Assembly (NCBI RefSeq): GCF_009867135.1 | Contig: NZ_CP047226.1 | Location: 310,001 to 374,000 of the forward strand | Origin: Moraxella osloensis | GTDB taxonomy: Bacteria > Pseudomonadota > Gammaproteobacteria > Pseudomonadales > Moraxellaceae | Length of the DNA stretch: 64,000 nt | Direction: 5' to 3' | Shown: positions 36,714-46,510 of the stretch, one piece after another | How positions within the stretch are numbered: the stretch's first letter is position 1 | Layout: each line of letters opens with the position of its first letter | Notes under the pieces: model-generated | What the model was told of the DNA's origin: nothing | Databases searched by the model: none | Seen by the model: the letters and a program-made list of their open reading frames with translations, nothing else | Position numbers and translations under genes: made by a program

Positions 36714-37832
36714 ATGAGTGAGCCAACGATGCAAAAACCGCGCGTGCTGATGATGGCAGCAGGCACGGGTGGGCATGTGTTTCCCGCGATTGCGGTGGCT
36801 CAAGCGTTACAACAATCAGGTGCCCAAGTGCATTGGCTTGGCACCCTAGTCGGTATGGAAAATGAGTTGCTACAACATTACGACTTTACCTACCATGCCA
36901 TCAATATGCAGGGATTGCGCGGTAACGGTATCAAACGCTTATTTAAAGCCCCGTCAACCTTACTTAAAGCAACATTAGCGGCTATCAAAATCATCAAAAC
37001 CAATAAAATCGACATCGTGGTAGGGTTTGGTGGTTATGTGACCGCACCCGGCGGATTGGCCGCCAAATTTTGTAAAATACCAATTTTGATTCATGAACAA
37101 AATGCCATCGCAGGCATGAGTAATAACTATCTATCTAAGCTTGCTAATCAAGTGTTAGAAGCCTTCCCAAACACCTTCACCGAACTACCTTCTAATAAAG
37201 TAATGACAGTGGGCAACCCAGTACGTGAGGCTATCGTACAGGTACCGCCACCAAAAGCCCGTATTGATGTCAATGATACCAGTCCTTTAAAGCTATTGGT
37301 CATTGGCGGTTCTCTGGGTGCTCAGGCGCTAAATAATCATATCGCGCCCACGCTAAAAAAACTAGAAAGTATGCCAGACGCCAAGCCGTGGCAAGTGCGC
37401 CATCAATGTGGTAAAAACAACCAAGAGGCTACTCAAGCGGTATATAGCGAAGCACAGCTCCAATCAACCCAATATGAAATTTTACCATTTGTCAAAGATA
37501 TGGCAGAAGCATATAGCTGGGCAGATGTGATAGTCTGCCGTGCTGGGGCGCTGACGGTCACAGAAGTTGCCACGGTTGGATTGCCGGCGGTGTTTGTACC
37601 GCTGCCCCATGCGGTAGATGACCACCAAACGGCCAATGCGAAAACCCTATCAGAACATGGCGCGGCGTTTTTAATGCCGCAAAAAGAATTAACAGCAGAG
37701 AGTTTAAGTGCTATTTTAGCCAAGCTCGACCGTCATCAAATTTTAGTGATGGCAGAAAAAGCGCGTGAATTTGCCAAACCCAATGCCACACAGCTGGCTG
37801 CCGATGCCATTTTATCCCAGTTAAACCCTTAA
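36714..37832 (+). CDS. murG: UDP-GlcNAc:undecaprenyl-pyrophosphoryl-MurNAc-pentapeptide transferase
   Basis: 372 residues from ATG 36714 (TAAGGA before it; an upstream TTG at 36696 is in frame but unlikely). GT28 enzyme making lipid II on the inner face of the membrane. Signatures: [20 protein letters not shown] (glycine-rich loop), [40 protein letters not shown] and [20 protein letters not shown]. First gene of the surviving dcw run here. Its first 55 bases are duplicated at 17351. Confidence 0.97.
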   Translation: MSEPTMQKPRVLMMAAGTGGHVFPAIAVAQALQQSGAQVHWLGTLVGMENELLQHYDFTYHAINMQGLRGNGIKRLFKAPSTLLKATLAAIKIIKTNKIDIVVGFGGYVTAPGGLAAKFCKIPILIHEQNAIAGMSNNYLSKLANQVLEAFPNTFTELPSNKVMTVGNPVREAIVQVPPPKARIDVNDTSPLKLLVIGGSLGAQALNNHIAPTLKKLESMPDAKPWQVRHQCGKNNQEATQAVYSEAQLQSTQYEILPFVKDMAEAYSWADVIVCRAGALTVTEVATVGLPAVFVPLPHAVDDHQTANAKTLSEHGAAFLMPQKELTAESLSAILAKLDRHQILVMAEKAREFAKPNATQLAADAILSQLNP

Positions 37833-37875
37833 TTATTTTCTACAATTTATAAGTCATTTATCATTGAGCCTGTCT

Positions 37876-39390
37876 ATGTCAAAATCAGCCAAAACTGCCA
37901 CTGCCCAATCTACTGAAAAACCTGAAAAAACCAACCGTGTCACCAAAAAAATTACCAAGCGTGTGGTCGAAATTCCAGAGATGCGCCGTATTCGCCACGT
38001 GCATTTTGTCGGTATTGGTGGGGCAGGGATGTGCGGTATTGCCGAAGTCGTCCATAATCATGGCTATATGGTTAGCGGTTCAGACATCAAACAAAGCCCA
38101 GTGACTGACCGTTTGACCCAAATGGGCATTCAAGTGTTTATCGGGCATGATTCCAAAAACATCAGTGAAGCCGATGTGGTCGTGGTGTCATCAGCCATTG
38201 ATCATACCAACCCAGAAATCCAAGCCGCCTTGTCAGGACGTATTCCTGTGGTACGCCGCGCCGATATGTTAGGTGAGCTGATGCGTTACCGTCATGGTAT
38301 TGCAGTAGCGGGTGCGCATGGCAAAACTACCACCACTAGCCTGCTTACCATGATTTTAACCGAAGCAGGGTTAGATCCTACTTATGTGATTGGTGGTAAA
38401 CTTAACGCCTCAGGCAAAAACGCGTCATTAGGTCAAAGCCGTTATTTGGTGGCGGAAGCGGATGAGTCAGATGCGTCGTTTTTATCGCTGCGTCCGATGG
38501 CAGCGATTGTCACCAATATCGACCAAGACCATATGGAAACCTATGGCGGCAGTTTTGATAAACTAAAAGCGGCGTATGTGCAGTTTTTACAAAATATGCC
38601 GTTTTATGGGTTAGCCGTATTGTGCGGTGATGACAAAGAATTGTACGGACTGATTGATAAAATCGCACGCCCTGTGTTGACTTATGGGTTAGAAAAACAT
38701 AACGATGTGCAAGCCATTGATGTGGTGGCAGATGGCACCAAAACCCATTTTACCGTACTGCGTAAAGACCGTGAGCCACTGCCGATTACTTTGAACATTC
38801 CCGGTATTCATAATGTCTATAACGCCTTAGCGGCTATCACCATCTCCACCGATGAAGGTGTCAGTGATGAAGCCATTTGTCAAGCGGTCAAAAAATTTGC
38901 CGGCGTGGGCAGACGTTTTGAAAACAATGGTAACTACCCTGTGAAAGATGGCGCAGGCGATGTGCTACTGATTGACGACTATGGTCACCACCCAACTGAA
39001 GTGGCAATGACCATCAAAGCGGCTCGCCAAAGCTATCCCGATCGCCGCTTGGTGATGATTTTCCAGCCTCACCGTTTTACCCGTACCCGTGATTGCTTCG
39101 ATGATTTTGTAGACGTATTGTCACAAGTCGATGTGTTGATGCTACTCGATGTGTATAGCGCAGGTGAAGCCATGATTGAAGGCGCGGATAGTCGCAGCCT
39201 TGCCCGTACCATCCGCACCCGCGGACAAGTTGAGCCAATTATGCTGAACATCAATGACATGGATCAAATCCGTCAGGTGCTAGGTAGTATGTTAAAAGGC
39301 AATGATTTGCTGATTACCCAAGGGGCGGGTAACGTGGGTCAACTCTGTTTAGATTTGGCAAAAAACAATTTATTTCTAGCGGACAAGTAA
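37876..39390 (+). CDS. murC: UDP-N-acetylmuramate--L-alanine ligase
   Basis: 504 residues from ATG 37876. Mur ligase adding the first amino acid of the peptidoglycan stem. N-terminal Rossmann domain ([20 protein letters not shown]), ATP P-loop [17 protein letters not shown], central [20 protein letters not shown] with [10 protein letters not shown], and C-terminal [16 protein letters not shown] / [11 protein letters not shown]. Its basic N-terminal extension (Lys/Thr-rich, about 30 residues) is longer than usual. It follows murG by about 40 bp, operon order murG-murC-ddl. Confidence 0.97.
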   Translation: MSKSAKTATAQSTEKPEKTNRVTKKITKRVVEIPEMRRIRHVHFVGIGGAGMCGIAEVVHNHGYMVSGSDIKQSPVTDRLTQMGIQVFIGHDSKNISEADVVVVSSAIDHTNPEIQAALSGRIPVVRRADMLGELMRYRHGIAVAGAHGKTTTTSLLTMILTEAGLDPTYVIGGKLNASGKNASLGQSRYLVAEADESDASFLSLRPMAAIVTNIDQDHMETYGGSFDKLKAAYVQFLQNMPFYGLAVLCGDDKELYGLIDKIARPVLTYGLEKHNDVQAIDVVADGTKTHFTVLRKDREPLPITLNIPGIHNVYNALAAITISTDEGVSDEAICQAVKKFAGVGRRFENNGNYPVKDGAGDVLLIDDYGHHPTEVAMTIKAARQSYPDRRLVMIFQPHRFTRTRDCFDDFVDVLSQVDVLMLLDVYSAGEAMIEGADSRSLARTIRTRGQVEPIMLNINDMDQIRQVLGSMLKGNDLLITQGAGNVGQLCLDLAKNNLFLADK

Positions 39391-39578
39391 CCGTTTGATT
39401 GAAAAACCACGCGGCAAGCGTTTAGCAAACTTAAGGTATTGAAAAGCTATTTTAGCTTGCCCATACTGCCAGCAGTCGATTATTTTATGAGTGAGCTAAA
39501 ATTGCCAAGCAATAGTTTAAAAATTTTTGTGAAATAATTGTAGCAATAAATTCGGTTAATAAAAGATTAGGAATCAAT

Positions 39579-40502
39579 ATGTCAGAGCTTATCGATGTCA
39601 AACAATTTGGTAAAGTGGCGGTTGTCTGTGGCGGCTGGAGTGCTGAGCGTGAAGTGTCACTGACGAGTGGTAAAGCTGTGCTTGAGGCGCTACTAACTAA
39701 AGGCGTGGACGCCCATCACTTTGACCCCAAAGAAACAGATATTTCAAAACTGCGCGACTATGACCGCGTATTTAATGTGCTGCATGGCACTTTTGGCGAA
39801 GATGGTAGCTTGCAAGGGGTGCTAGACGGTTTTAATATTCCGTATACCGGTTGTGGCGTGTTAGCCTCTGCAATTGCTATGGATAAGTTTCGCAACCGCT
39901 TAGTTTGGCAAGCGTTAGATTTACCAAACGTACCTTATGTCGTGCTTGATGACAATACCGATTTTACCGCTATCGAACAGCAGCTAGGTTTACCACTGTT
40001 TGTCAAACCCGCCGCCGAAGGCAGTAGTGTCGGCGTCTTTAAAATTAAAGAAGCGGGCGAGCTTGCCAAGACCTACCCACAGCTCAAACAATACCACGGC
40101 GCTATTTTGGCAGAAAAAGCCATCACAGGGGGTGAGTATGCTTGCTCAATTCTCGGTGATGAAGTATTGCCCAGTATTCGCATCATCCCAACGACCGAGT
40201 TTTATGACTACGAAGCCAAATACAATCGTGATGATACCGTCTACCAATGCCCATCAGATTTGAGCGAGGCGCAAGAGCAAACCATGCAACAAATCGCCAG
40301 AAAAGCGTTTGCCGCCATTGGGGGCAAAGGTTGGTCACGCGTGGATTTTTTACGAGATGACGAAGGCACGCTATATCTACTTGAACTCAATACGGTGCCA
40401 GGTATGACGAGTCATAGTCTGGTGCCGATGGCAGCAAAAGCGCGTGGCATGGATTTTGCGACGCTATGCGTGCGTATCTTAGAACAAACGTTGAGCGAAT
40501 AA
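39579..40502 (+). CDS. ddl: D-alanine--D-alanine ligase
   Basis: 307 residues; ATP-grasp enzyme making D-Ala-D-Ala for cell-wall synthesis. Motifs: VVCGGWSAEREVSLTSGKAV, VFNVLHGTFGEDGSLQGVLD, PYTGCGVLASAIAMDKF, FVKPAAEGSSVGVF and LELNTVPGMTSHSLVPMAAK. DdlB type, as expected in the dcw cluster between murC and ftsQ. AGGAATCAAT precedes the ATG. The 188-bp gap from murC is larger than usual and may carry its own promoter. Confidence 0.97.
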   Translation: MSELIDVKQFGKVAVVCGGWSAEREVSLTSGKAVLEALLTKGVDAHHFDPKETDISKLRDYDRVFNVLHGTFGEDGSLQGVLDGFNIPYTGCGVLASAIAMDKFRNRLVWQALDLPNVPYVVLDDNTDFTAIEQQLGLPLFVKPAAEGSSVGVFKIKEAGELAKTYPQLKQYHGAILAEKAITGGEYACSILGDEVLPSIRIIPTTEFYDYEAKYNRDDTVYQCPSDLSEAQEQTMQQIARKAFAAIGGKGWSRVDFLRDDEGTLYLLELNTVPGMTSHSLVPMAAKARGMDFATLCVRILEQTLSE

Positions 40503-40699
40503 GTCGTTTTCGTTTATATTTGTTTACAAAAAAAGTACTTGAATTGTCTAGAAGCGTATTATCTATTTACCATTCATTTCATTGAATTTGCTATGATATG
40601 CTTCTAAGCATAAATCCTTGTAATATTTTTAGTTATTTTGATTTTTGTTGTTGAGATTTTAGTAATTAATAATTTTAGACCGAGCTATGATTGGTCAAT

Positions 40700-41578
40700 A
40701 TGGCAAATTCATTTGTGGCAACTGCTTCTCTAGATACTACGCTCCCCAATCGCTTTCATCAGCTGCTGCCAAAGTTGTTAATGCTTGGCGTTGTGTTATT
40801 GTTGCTGATATTAGCGGCTTTGGCGATTAATGTGTTCAACAAATTACCCAATGCCGCGATTAGTTTGCAGCATAAAGGGTTAAATACCCAGCAAACCCTG
40901 CAGCTTCAGCAATTATTGGGCGAAAAAGCCGACACAAATCTACTCAAAGCTGATTTGCAAAGCTATGTGGCAAAACTTGAGACGGTAGATTGGGTAGGGC
41001 AAGCCGATGTGCGCCGTGATTGGCAACAAGGTATTGTGGTCAATGTAGTACCGCGCCAAGCCGTTGCCAAGTTTGGTAGTGAACGTTTAGTCGATGCCAA
41101 TGGCACGGTATTTAAACCTGCTGATAGCAATGACTTAAATAACGCCAGCTTGATGCAGCTACAAGGCGATAGCCAAAATGCCGTTGTCATGATGCAGCAA
41201 ATCAAGCAAGTCAGTGATTGGTTTATGCCACTGGGTATGAAAATTGAAGAAGTCATCGTAACGCCTAGAATGGCATGGTTATTTCGCTTTGATAACGGAC
41301 TTCGGGTACTGGTTGATAATGACAATACGTCAGAAAAACTGTATCGACTGAGCATTATGTTACAAAATCAGCTTAAACCACAGCTTAAAACGCTGCAAAC
41401 GGTGGATTTACGCTATAAAAATGGCATGGCAATTACCAAACGACCTGTGATACAGCAAGCAAGTGATACAACTGCCGTCAATGCCAAATCCGCTGATACT
41501 AAACCCGTGACCGATGCCAACTCAACAACCGATTCGAAAACCAAAGCCTTAAAAACCACCGCCAACCCCAGCCATTAG
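40700..41578 (+). CDS. ftsQ: Cell division protein FtsQ
   Basis: 292 residues from ATG 40700. A short cytoplasmic N-terminus, one transmembrane helix (LLMLGVVLLLLILAALAINVF), then the periplasmic POTRA domain (AAISLQHKGLNTQQTLQLQQ) and beta domain (KLETVDWVGQADVRRDWQQG; DLRYKNGMAI near the end). The C-terminus is an Ala/Thr/Lys/Asp-rich tail of about 40 residues. Bitopic divisome scaffold linking FtsL/FtsB. No strong ribosome binding site is seen before this ATG, consistent with low expression. Confidence 0.93.
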   Translation: MANSFVATASLDTTLPNRFHQLLPKLLMLGVVLLLLILAALAINVFNKLPNAAISLQHKGLNTQQTLQLQQLLGEKADTNLLKADLQSYVAKLETVDWVGQADVRRDWQQGIVVNVVPRQAVAKFGSERLVDANGTVFKPADSNDLNNASLMQLQGDSQNAVVMMQQIKQVSDWFMPLGMKIEEVIVTPRMAWLFRFDNGLRVLVDNDNTSEKLYRLSIMLQNQLKPQLKTLQTVDLRYKNGMAITKRPVIQQASDTTAVNAKSADTKPVTDANSTTDSKTKALKTTANPSH

Positions 41579-41603
41579 GTGAAACATAATTTTGTAGTGT
41601 TCT

Positions 41604-42884
41604 ATGAAAAAGCCAGATCTGATCGTCGTCGTCCACCTAAGTGCTACTGCTATTCATACTGTGATTGGTCAAGTCCACAGTGCGCAAGATATTCGTATTA
41701 TCGGTTTATCTACCGTCAAAAACCATGATTTCGCCCAAGGTACCATTCGCCACCGCGAACGTCTAAAATCTGCTATCAAACAATCTATTCAAAACGCTGA
41801 AGACATGGCAAATTGCCGCGTAAACAGTGTTTGGCTTAGTTTTTCTACCCCAGATTTGCAAAGCGTCAATAGCGTGGGCGAAGTCAAAATCAAACACGAT
41901 ATCGTACAAGCCAAAGACGTGGTCGCCGCGCTAACCCAAGCCAAAAACAAACATCTCCAAGATGATTTGTATTTGATGCATTATGCTCAGCAAGGTATTG
42001 CTTTAGATGGCAACGCTGAGATGATTGATGATGCGATTGGAATGCAAGCGAGTGACTTGATGGTACTGTATCATCTGATGATGATGCCCGTCAAAGGTCG
42101 CCAAAATTTACAGCAACTGCTGCAAGAATGTGATGTCAGTATTGACCAAATGCTATTTGATGCTGTCTCTACCGCCGAATATGGTTTATTACCCGAAGAA
42201 AAATACCATGGCGTATGTCTCATTGATATTGGGGCATCGACGACCAGTATCTGCGTTTACCGTGAAGATAAGCTGATTTATACCCATTGTTTTGCCGAAG
42301 GCGGACATCACGCGACACTGGATATCTCTATGCTGCTAGATGTCACCATTGCTGAAGCAGAGAATATGAAAAAATCCCAAGCCAATGTTGATCGTCATGG
42401 GATTGACTCAAGCCAATTTTTTACCATCAAGCGTTCACAGCATGATGATGAAAAAACCATTAATATGCTTGAACTCCTTGAAGTCACGGAAGCCCGCTAT
42501 ATCAGTATTTTAGGTCATATTAAAAAAGAGCTGGATAAAGAAGGGCTGAGTGAGTTTTTACAACAAGGCTATGTGATCACGGGCGGTGGTGCTGAAATGC
42601 GTGGATTATTGCCACTAGCCAAAAAAATCTTTGCCAATAAAGTAAACAAGGTCAATCAACACTCAGCGATTTCTGCCTATACCCAATATGGCGATGATGA
42701 CAAGCTTCGCACCATTGCGGCAATGATTGGTGAGCGTAAATACCAAACCGCGTTTGGCACATTGTTATATAGTCAAAGTGAGGCGTTTCATCATAGCGAG
42801 AAAAGCTCACCTGACTCTTTGCAAGTTAAGCCCATGCGAGAAAAACTCAAAACTGTGAATAAATTTTTTGGTAAATTTTTCTAA
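41604..42884 (+). CDS. ftsA: Cell division protein FtsA
   Basis: 426 residues; actin-like ATPase that tethers FtsZ to the membrane. LIVVVHLSATAIHTVIGQVH (phosphate 1 region), the 1C (SHS2) subdomain, VCLIDIGASTTSICVYRE (phosphate 2), FAEGGHHATLDIS, GYVITGGGAEMRGLLPLAKK (adenosine motif) and the C-terminal amphipathic membrane helix (MREKLKTVNKFFGKFF). Starts 25 bp after ftsQ. Confidence 0.96.
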   Translation: MKKPDLIVVVHLSATAIHTVIGQVHSAQDIRIIGLSTVKNHDFAQGTIRHRERLKSAIKQSIQNAEDMANCRVNSVWLSFSTPDLQSVNSVGEVKIKHDIVQAKDVVAALTQAKNKHLQDDLYLMHYAQQGIALDGNAEMIDDAIGMQASDLMVLYHLMMMPVKGRQNLQQLLQECDVSIDQMLFDAVSTAEYGLLPEEKYHGVCLIDIGASTTSICVYREDKLIYTHCFAEGGHHATLDISMLLDVTIAEAENMKKSQANVDRHGIDSSQFFTIKRSQHDDEKTINMLELLEVTEARYISILGHIKKELDKEGLSEFLQQGYVITGGGAEMRGLLPLAKKIFANKVNKVNQHSAISAYTQYGDDDKLRTIAAMIGERKYQTAFGTLLYSQSEAFHHSEKSSPDSLQVKPMREKLKTVNKFFGKFF

Positions 42885-43033
42885 AAAAGAGATGTTTAGT
42901 ATTTTAAGAGTGCTCATGTTATGATTAACTCTAAAATCCACTAATTGTGTAATGATTTAATTGATATTTAATTTAATATGTTTGCTATTTATGCTGCTCA
43001 AGCCTACTTGACAGCATACGGAGATTTTCAATT

Positions 43034-44251
43034 ATGGAAGCGAAGTTTAGTATTGTACAAGATCACACGGATACATTTGCCGATTCAGCCCGTTTAACCG
43101 TCATCGGTGTCGGTGGTGGCGGTGGCAATGCCGTTGAAACCATGGTACAAAATGGTGTAAAAGGCATTACCTTTGTCTGTGCCAATACCGATAGACAAGC
43201 GCTTGACCGCCTGTCAGCGCCCAATAAAATCCAGCTCGGTATCAAAAATAACAACCGCGGCCTGGGGGCAGGTGCCAACCCAGAAGTAGGGCGTGAAGCG
43301 GCAGAAAGCGATGAAGAACAAATTCGCCAATTGTTAGAAAATTCTGATATGGTATTTATTACCGCGGGTATGGGCGGTGGTACAGGTACGGGCGCTGCGC
43401 CAGTCATTGCCAGACTTGCCAAAGAGCTGGGCGTCTTGACCGTTGCCGTAGTGACCATGCCATTTACCTTTGAAGGTGGCAGACGTAATAAAGTGGCTAG
43501 GGAAGGTATTGAGCAGCTTTCTAACTTTGTGGACTCCATCATCACTATCCCCAACGATAAATTGATGACAGTGTATGGCAAAATCTCTATGAAAGATGCC
43601 TTCAAAAAAGCCGATGAAGTCTTACTTCAAGCGGTGCAAGGTATCTCTAACATGATTTCAAAAGATGGTTTTATTAACATCGACTTTAACGATATTCGCA
43701 CGGCAATGACCTCACGGGGTCATGCGATGATGGGTATCGGGAAAGGCAGTGGTGAAGACCGTGCCGAAATTGCCGCTGAAAAAGCCATCAAAAGCCCATT
43801 GCTTGACAATTTATTACTTAAAAATGCCAAAGGTCTATTGGTCAACGTAGTGGCAAGCTCAGACTTTAACTTTGAAGAGCAAGAGCGCATCACCCAAAAA
43901 GTGCATAGCTTGGTAGATATTGACGAAGCCAACATCTTTTACGGCGTGGTATTTGATGAAGACATGGGCGATGAAATCCAAGTAACCGTGGTGGCAACGG
44001 GTCTTACGCTAGATAATACCCCAAAGCACCCAGCTAGAGATTTTGTCTCAGATGCCTCTAGCACCCACAAAGTGGAAGCAGGTACGCATGAACCTGCGTA
44101 TGCGGCACGCCGTGATATACCACAATCCATCCCTACACCTAAGCCACCTGTGCAGCAAACTATCGAGCCTGCGCCAGCACCGCAATCATCACAGCCACAA
44201 CGCACAGGCAACAGTATTCAAGACTATCTACGTCGCCAGCAAAATCGCTAA
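43034..44251 (+). CDS. ftsZ: Cell division protein FtsZ
   Basis: 405 residues; tubulin-like GTPase forming the Z ring. Intact motifs: VIGVGGGGGNAVETMV, ANTDRQAL, tubulin signature GMGGGTGTGAAPVIA, T7 loop region NIDFNDIRTAM. A Pro/Gln-rich linker leads to the C-terminal tail peptide SIQDYLRRQQNR, which binds FtsA/ZipA. GGAG lies 9 bases before ATG. The 149-bp upstream gap probably carries a dedicated promoter. Confidence 0.98.
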   Translation: MEAKFSIVQDHTDTFADSARLTVIGVGGGGGNAVETMVQNGVKGITFVCANTDRQALDRLSAPNKIQLGIKNNNRGLGAGANPEVGREAAESDEEQIRQLLENSDMVFITAGMGGGTGTGAAPVIARLAKELGVLTVAVVTMPFTFEGGRRNKVAREGIEQLSNFVDSIITIPNDKLMTVYGKISMKDAFKKADEVLLQAVQGISNMISKDGFINIDFNDIRTAMTSRGHAMMGIGKGSGEDRAEIAAEKAIKSPLLDNLLLKNAKGLLVNVVASSDFNFEEQERITQKVHSLVDIDEANIFYGVVFDEDMGDEIQVTVVATGLTLDNTPKHPARDFVSDASSTHKVEAGTHEPAYAARRDIPQSIPTPKPPVQQTIEPAPAPQSSQPQRTGNSIQDYLRRQQNR

Positions 44252-44269
44252 GATACTGTATGATTTTTT

Positions 44270-44306
44270 AAAAGCCCCACAGCTTAATCGTTGTGGGGTT
44301 TTTTTA
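44270..44306 (+). terminator. ftsZ terminator
   Basis: AAAGCCCCACA GCTTAATCG TTGTGGGGTTTTTTT: a 9-10 bp GC-rich stem with T7, just after ftsZ. It marks the end of the division operon before lpxC. Confidence 0.92.
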
Positions 44307-44449
44307 TCACTGTAGCCAATCGTAAAGGTCGATAAAATCAATCAAGCATCACTATGATGTAGCAAGGGACAATGGTAGAATAGCCAAATGTAACAAATTA
44401 TATCAACCTAGCTTTGGCTAAGGATGAGTGCAATCTACTAGGGGGCATT

Positions 44450-45325
44450 ATGCAGCAGCGTACTATTCAACAACCCATCAATCTTGAAGGCATCGGCTTA
44501 CATAGCGGTAACCCTGTACACCTGCGCTTTTCTCCTGCACCCATTGACTATGGGATTCAGTTTTTACGTAGCGATGTGGCACAGGCAAAGCCCATTCCCG
44601 CTATCTATCATGCAGTAACCGATACCATGATGTCCTCAAATCTCACCAATGAATTAGGTCAGCGCATTGGGACAGTCGAGCATTTGATGAGTGCAATCGC
44701 TGCGCTTCAAATTGATAATTTACAAATCGAAGTGTCAGCGCCTGAAATCCCAATTATGGATGGTAGCGCCATCGAATTTGTGCAAGTATTGCAACAAGCG
44801 GGTATTGCCGAGCAAACGTCTGCCAAACGCTATATTCAGGTGTTGCAACCGATTGAGGTTCGCGTGGAGGATAAAGTCGCAGGATTTCGTCCTTACGATG
44901 GATTTGTGTTAGATTTCCAAATTGACTTTAATCACCCTGCGTTTAATGCCTCACATCAAAAGTTTAAATTGGATTTTAATGAAGGCAATTTTATCGAGCA
45001 TATTGCCAAAGCGCGCACATTCGGCTTTTTAAAAGATATTGAATACCTAAAAAGCAATAACTTAGGGCTAGGGGGGAGTATGCAGAATGCCATTGTTTTA
45101 GATGACAATGGGGTGCTTAATCCTGAAGGGTTACGTTTTGACGATGAATTTGTGCGCCATAAAGTACTAGATGCGATTGGTGACTTATACCTTGCCGGGC
45201 ACCAGATTTTGGGCGAGTTTTATGCGTATAAGTCAGGGCATGCGCTCAATAATAAATTGTTACGAGCCTTATTTAGTGATGAAAATAACTATAAAGTTGT
45301 AACAAAGTATAACAATGTTAACTAG
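44450..45325 (+). CDS. lpxC: UDP-3-O-acyl-N-acetylglucosamine deacetylase
   Basis: 291 residues from ATG 44450 (GGGGG 4-8 bases upstream; an in-frame extension to 44414 is rejected). Zn-dependent committed step of lipid A synthesis. Zinc and catalytic motifs: GTVEHLMSAIAALQIDN (first His), MDGSAIEFV, KARTFGFLKDIEYLKSNNLG, HKVLDAIGDLYLAGHQILGE (second His and Asp) and KSGHALNNKLLRAL. It shows the organism makes LPS or LOS. Position after ftsZ is standard. Confidence 0.97.
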   Translation: MQQRTIQQPINLEGIGLHSGNPVHLRFSPAPIDYGIQFLRSDVAQAKPIPAIYHAVTDTMMSSNLTNELGQRIGTVEHLMSAIAALQIDNLQIEVSAPEIPIMDGSAIEFVQVLQQAGIAEQTSAKRYIQVLQPIEVRVEDKVAGFRPYDGFVLDFQIDFNHPAFNASHQKFKLDFNEGNFIEHIAKARTFGFLKDIEYLKSNNLGLGGSMQNAIVLDDNGVLNPEGLRFDDEFVRHKVLDAIGDLYLAGHQILGEFYAYKSGHALNNKLLRALFSDENNYKVVTKYNNVN

Positions 45326-45663
45326 ATTTATTTAACTTTATTAATTTTATTGTGTATTTTTACTAATGAAAAAATTTTACAGATGGCTTGATTAGTAACA
45401 TTTTTTCATCAACAAGTTATCATTTTATTACACTAATTAAACCCAACCATTCAATTTTATCATTTGATTTCTGGATATCTTTTTTTAGCCACTAGTTACT
45501 ATAAGCGCCGTAAAAATAAAAAAAAAGATATCTTTATCTACACAGTTGATTGTAAATTTTTTCCTATATTTTTACTTTCATTTGCACAAGCCATTAATCT
45601 ATTGATAAATCTTGCGATATCAGCAACATAATTTACATAAAATTACATTGTAACTTGGCTGCT
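45326..45663. other. AT-rich gap between convergent lpxC and dciA
   Basis: 338 bp, very A+T rich. It contains a short palindrome AAAGATATCTTT (about 45525-45536) inside an A/T-run context that could act as a weak terminator. No gene or RNA is recognisable. Confidence 0.5.
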
Positions 45664-46152
45664 TTAGTCTTTTATCAGTTTTTGTAACGCCGTTCTAAGT
45701 GGCTCGTTATCCGTGACAAGGTCACATAGCTGTGTTATATTTCGCTTCGTATATTCGCTTAGCTCACAATTCTTTACATTGCTAACATTGTGATTACACT
45801 GTAAATCTGGCATTTGCGAGCCATTAAAAGGTTTGACAATCACCACGCGAAATCGTAACTGATTAAATTGATAAAAATTGTTATCGAACGCTTGTAGTGT
45901 TGACAGTAGGTGCTGCTGGTTGTAATTGAGGTGATTGGCAAGGGTATGACTATTTGTACTAACCACAAGTATAAACGATTCACAAGCAATTACTTGTAAG
46001 CTTGCTAAGACTTCCTCAGTCAATACGTTTTGCCAAGCACTGCGAACATCGTCCGTCAATTGCTGTAATTGATGCAGCTTTTTTTGAAACGGTAATTGAT
46101 AGTTGGCAAGACGCTCAGTGCGAGAAGCAAGATGATTGGTTGGTTTTTTCAT
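45664..46152 (-). CDS. dciA: DciA-like protein (DUF721), replicative helicase loader
   Basis: 162 residues from ATG 46152; the longer frame to 46269 runs into the MITE and is rejected. N-terminal DUF721-type region: QQLTDDVRSAWQNVLTEEVL, then LQVIACESFILVVSTNSHTL and HLLSTLQAFDNNFYQFNQLR-FRVV, the KH-like fold of DciA. DciA loads DnaB in bacteria lacking DnaC. A DUF721 gene next to lpxC and an M23 peptidase gene is the usual arrangement in Pseudomonas/Acinetobacter relatives. The C-terminal 50 residues are Asn/Cys-containing and less conserved. Confidence 0.8.
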   Translation of the reverse strand: MKKPTNHLASRTERLANYQLPFQKKLHQLQQLTDDVRSAWQNVLTEEVLASLQVIACESFILVVSTNSHTLANHLNYNQQHLLSTLQAFDNNFYQFNQLRFRVVIVKPFNGSQMPDLQCNHNVSNVKNCELSEYTKRNITQLCDLVTDNEPLRTALQKLIKD

Positions 46153-46207
46153 AGTCAATGAGCAGTGTGGTGGGTAGTTAAGCGACAAAAAATTTGATTT
46201 AGTCTTA

Positions 46208-46378
46208 GGGCGTGTCCCTAATTCGGAACAAAGTATTTTTAATGGCCTAAAAATGCCTAAATCTGGCAAAACTGCGTTAAATTGTTTGACAATATTCCAA
46301 TATTATCTGCACAATTTGCCTTGTTTTGCTGGCGATTTAGTCTATTTTTAGCCTCATTATCCAAATAGGGACACGCCC
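46208..46378. repeat. 171-bp MITE-like hairpin element with TA duplication
   Basis: Terminal repeats GGGCGTGTCCCTA(A/T)TT at 46208 and, inverted, ending 46378, each flanked by TA (46206-46207, 46379-46380). The two halves are also imperfectly complementary inside: CCTAAAAATGCCTAAAT on the left against the complement of ATTTAGTCTATTTTTAG on the right, so the whole unit can fold into one long hairpin. No coding capacity. TIR sequence and TA target suggest mobilisation by an IS5/IS427-like or IS630-like transposase. It lies between divergent dciA and the M23 peptidase gene. Confidence 0.85.
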
Positions 46379-46510
46379 TAGTATTGGGTCTTAGTGTAGG
46401 TGATTTTAAGACCAAATTATAGTGAATTAAATCTTGCCAATGCGCTGTAGTAGCGCTTATACAATATTGGCACAGGGTTTAATAGCATAAGGTTTAACAA
46501 AGGATAAAAG

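Noticed and set aside
43063-43605. 180-codon ORF antisense to ftsZ
   Set aside because: Shadow frame of a highly conserved gene; no initiation signal or family resemblance.
46153-46269. Upstream extension of dciA by 39 codons
   Set aside because: The extension runs into the MITE and has no homology to DUF721 proteins; ATG 46152 gives the family-like start.
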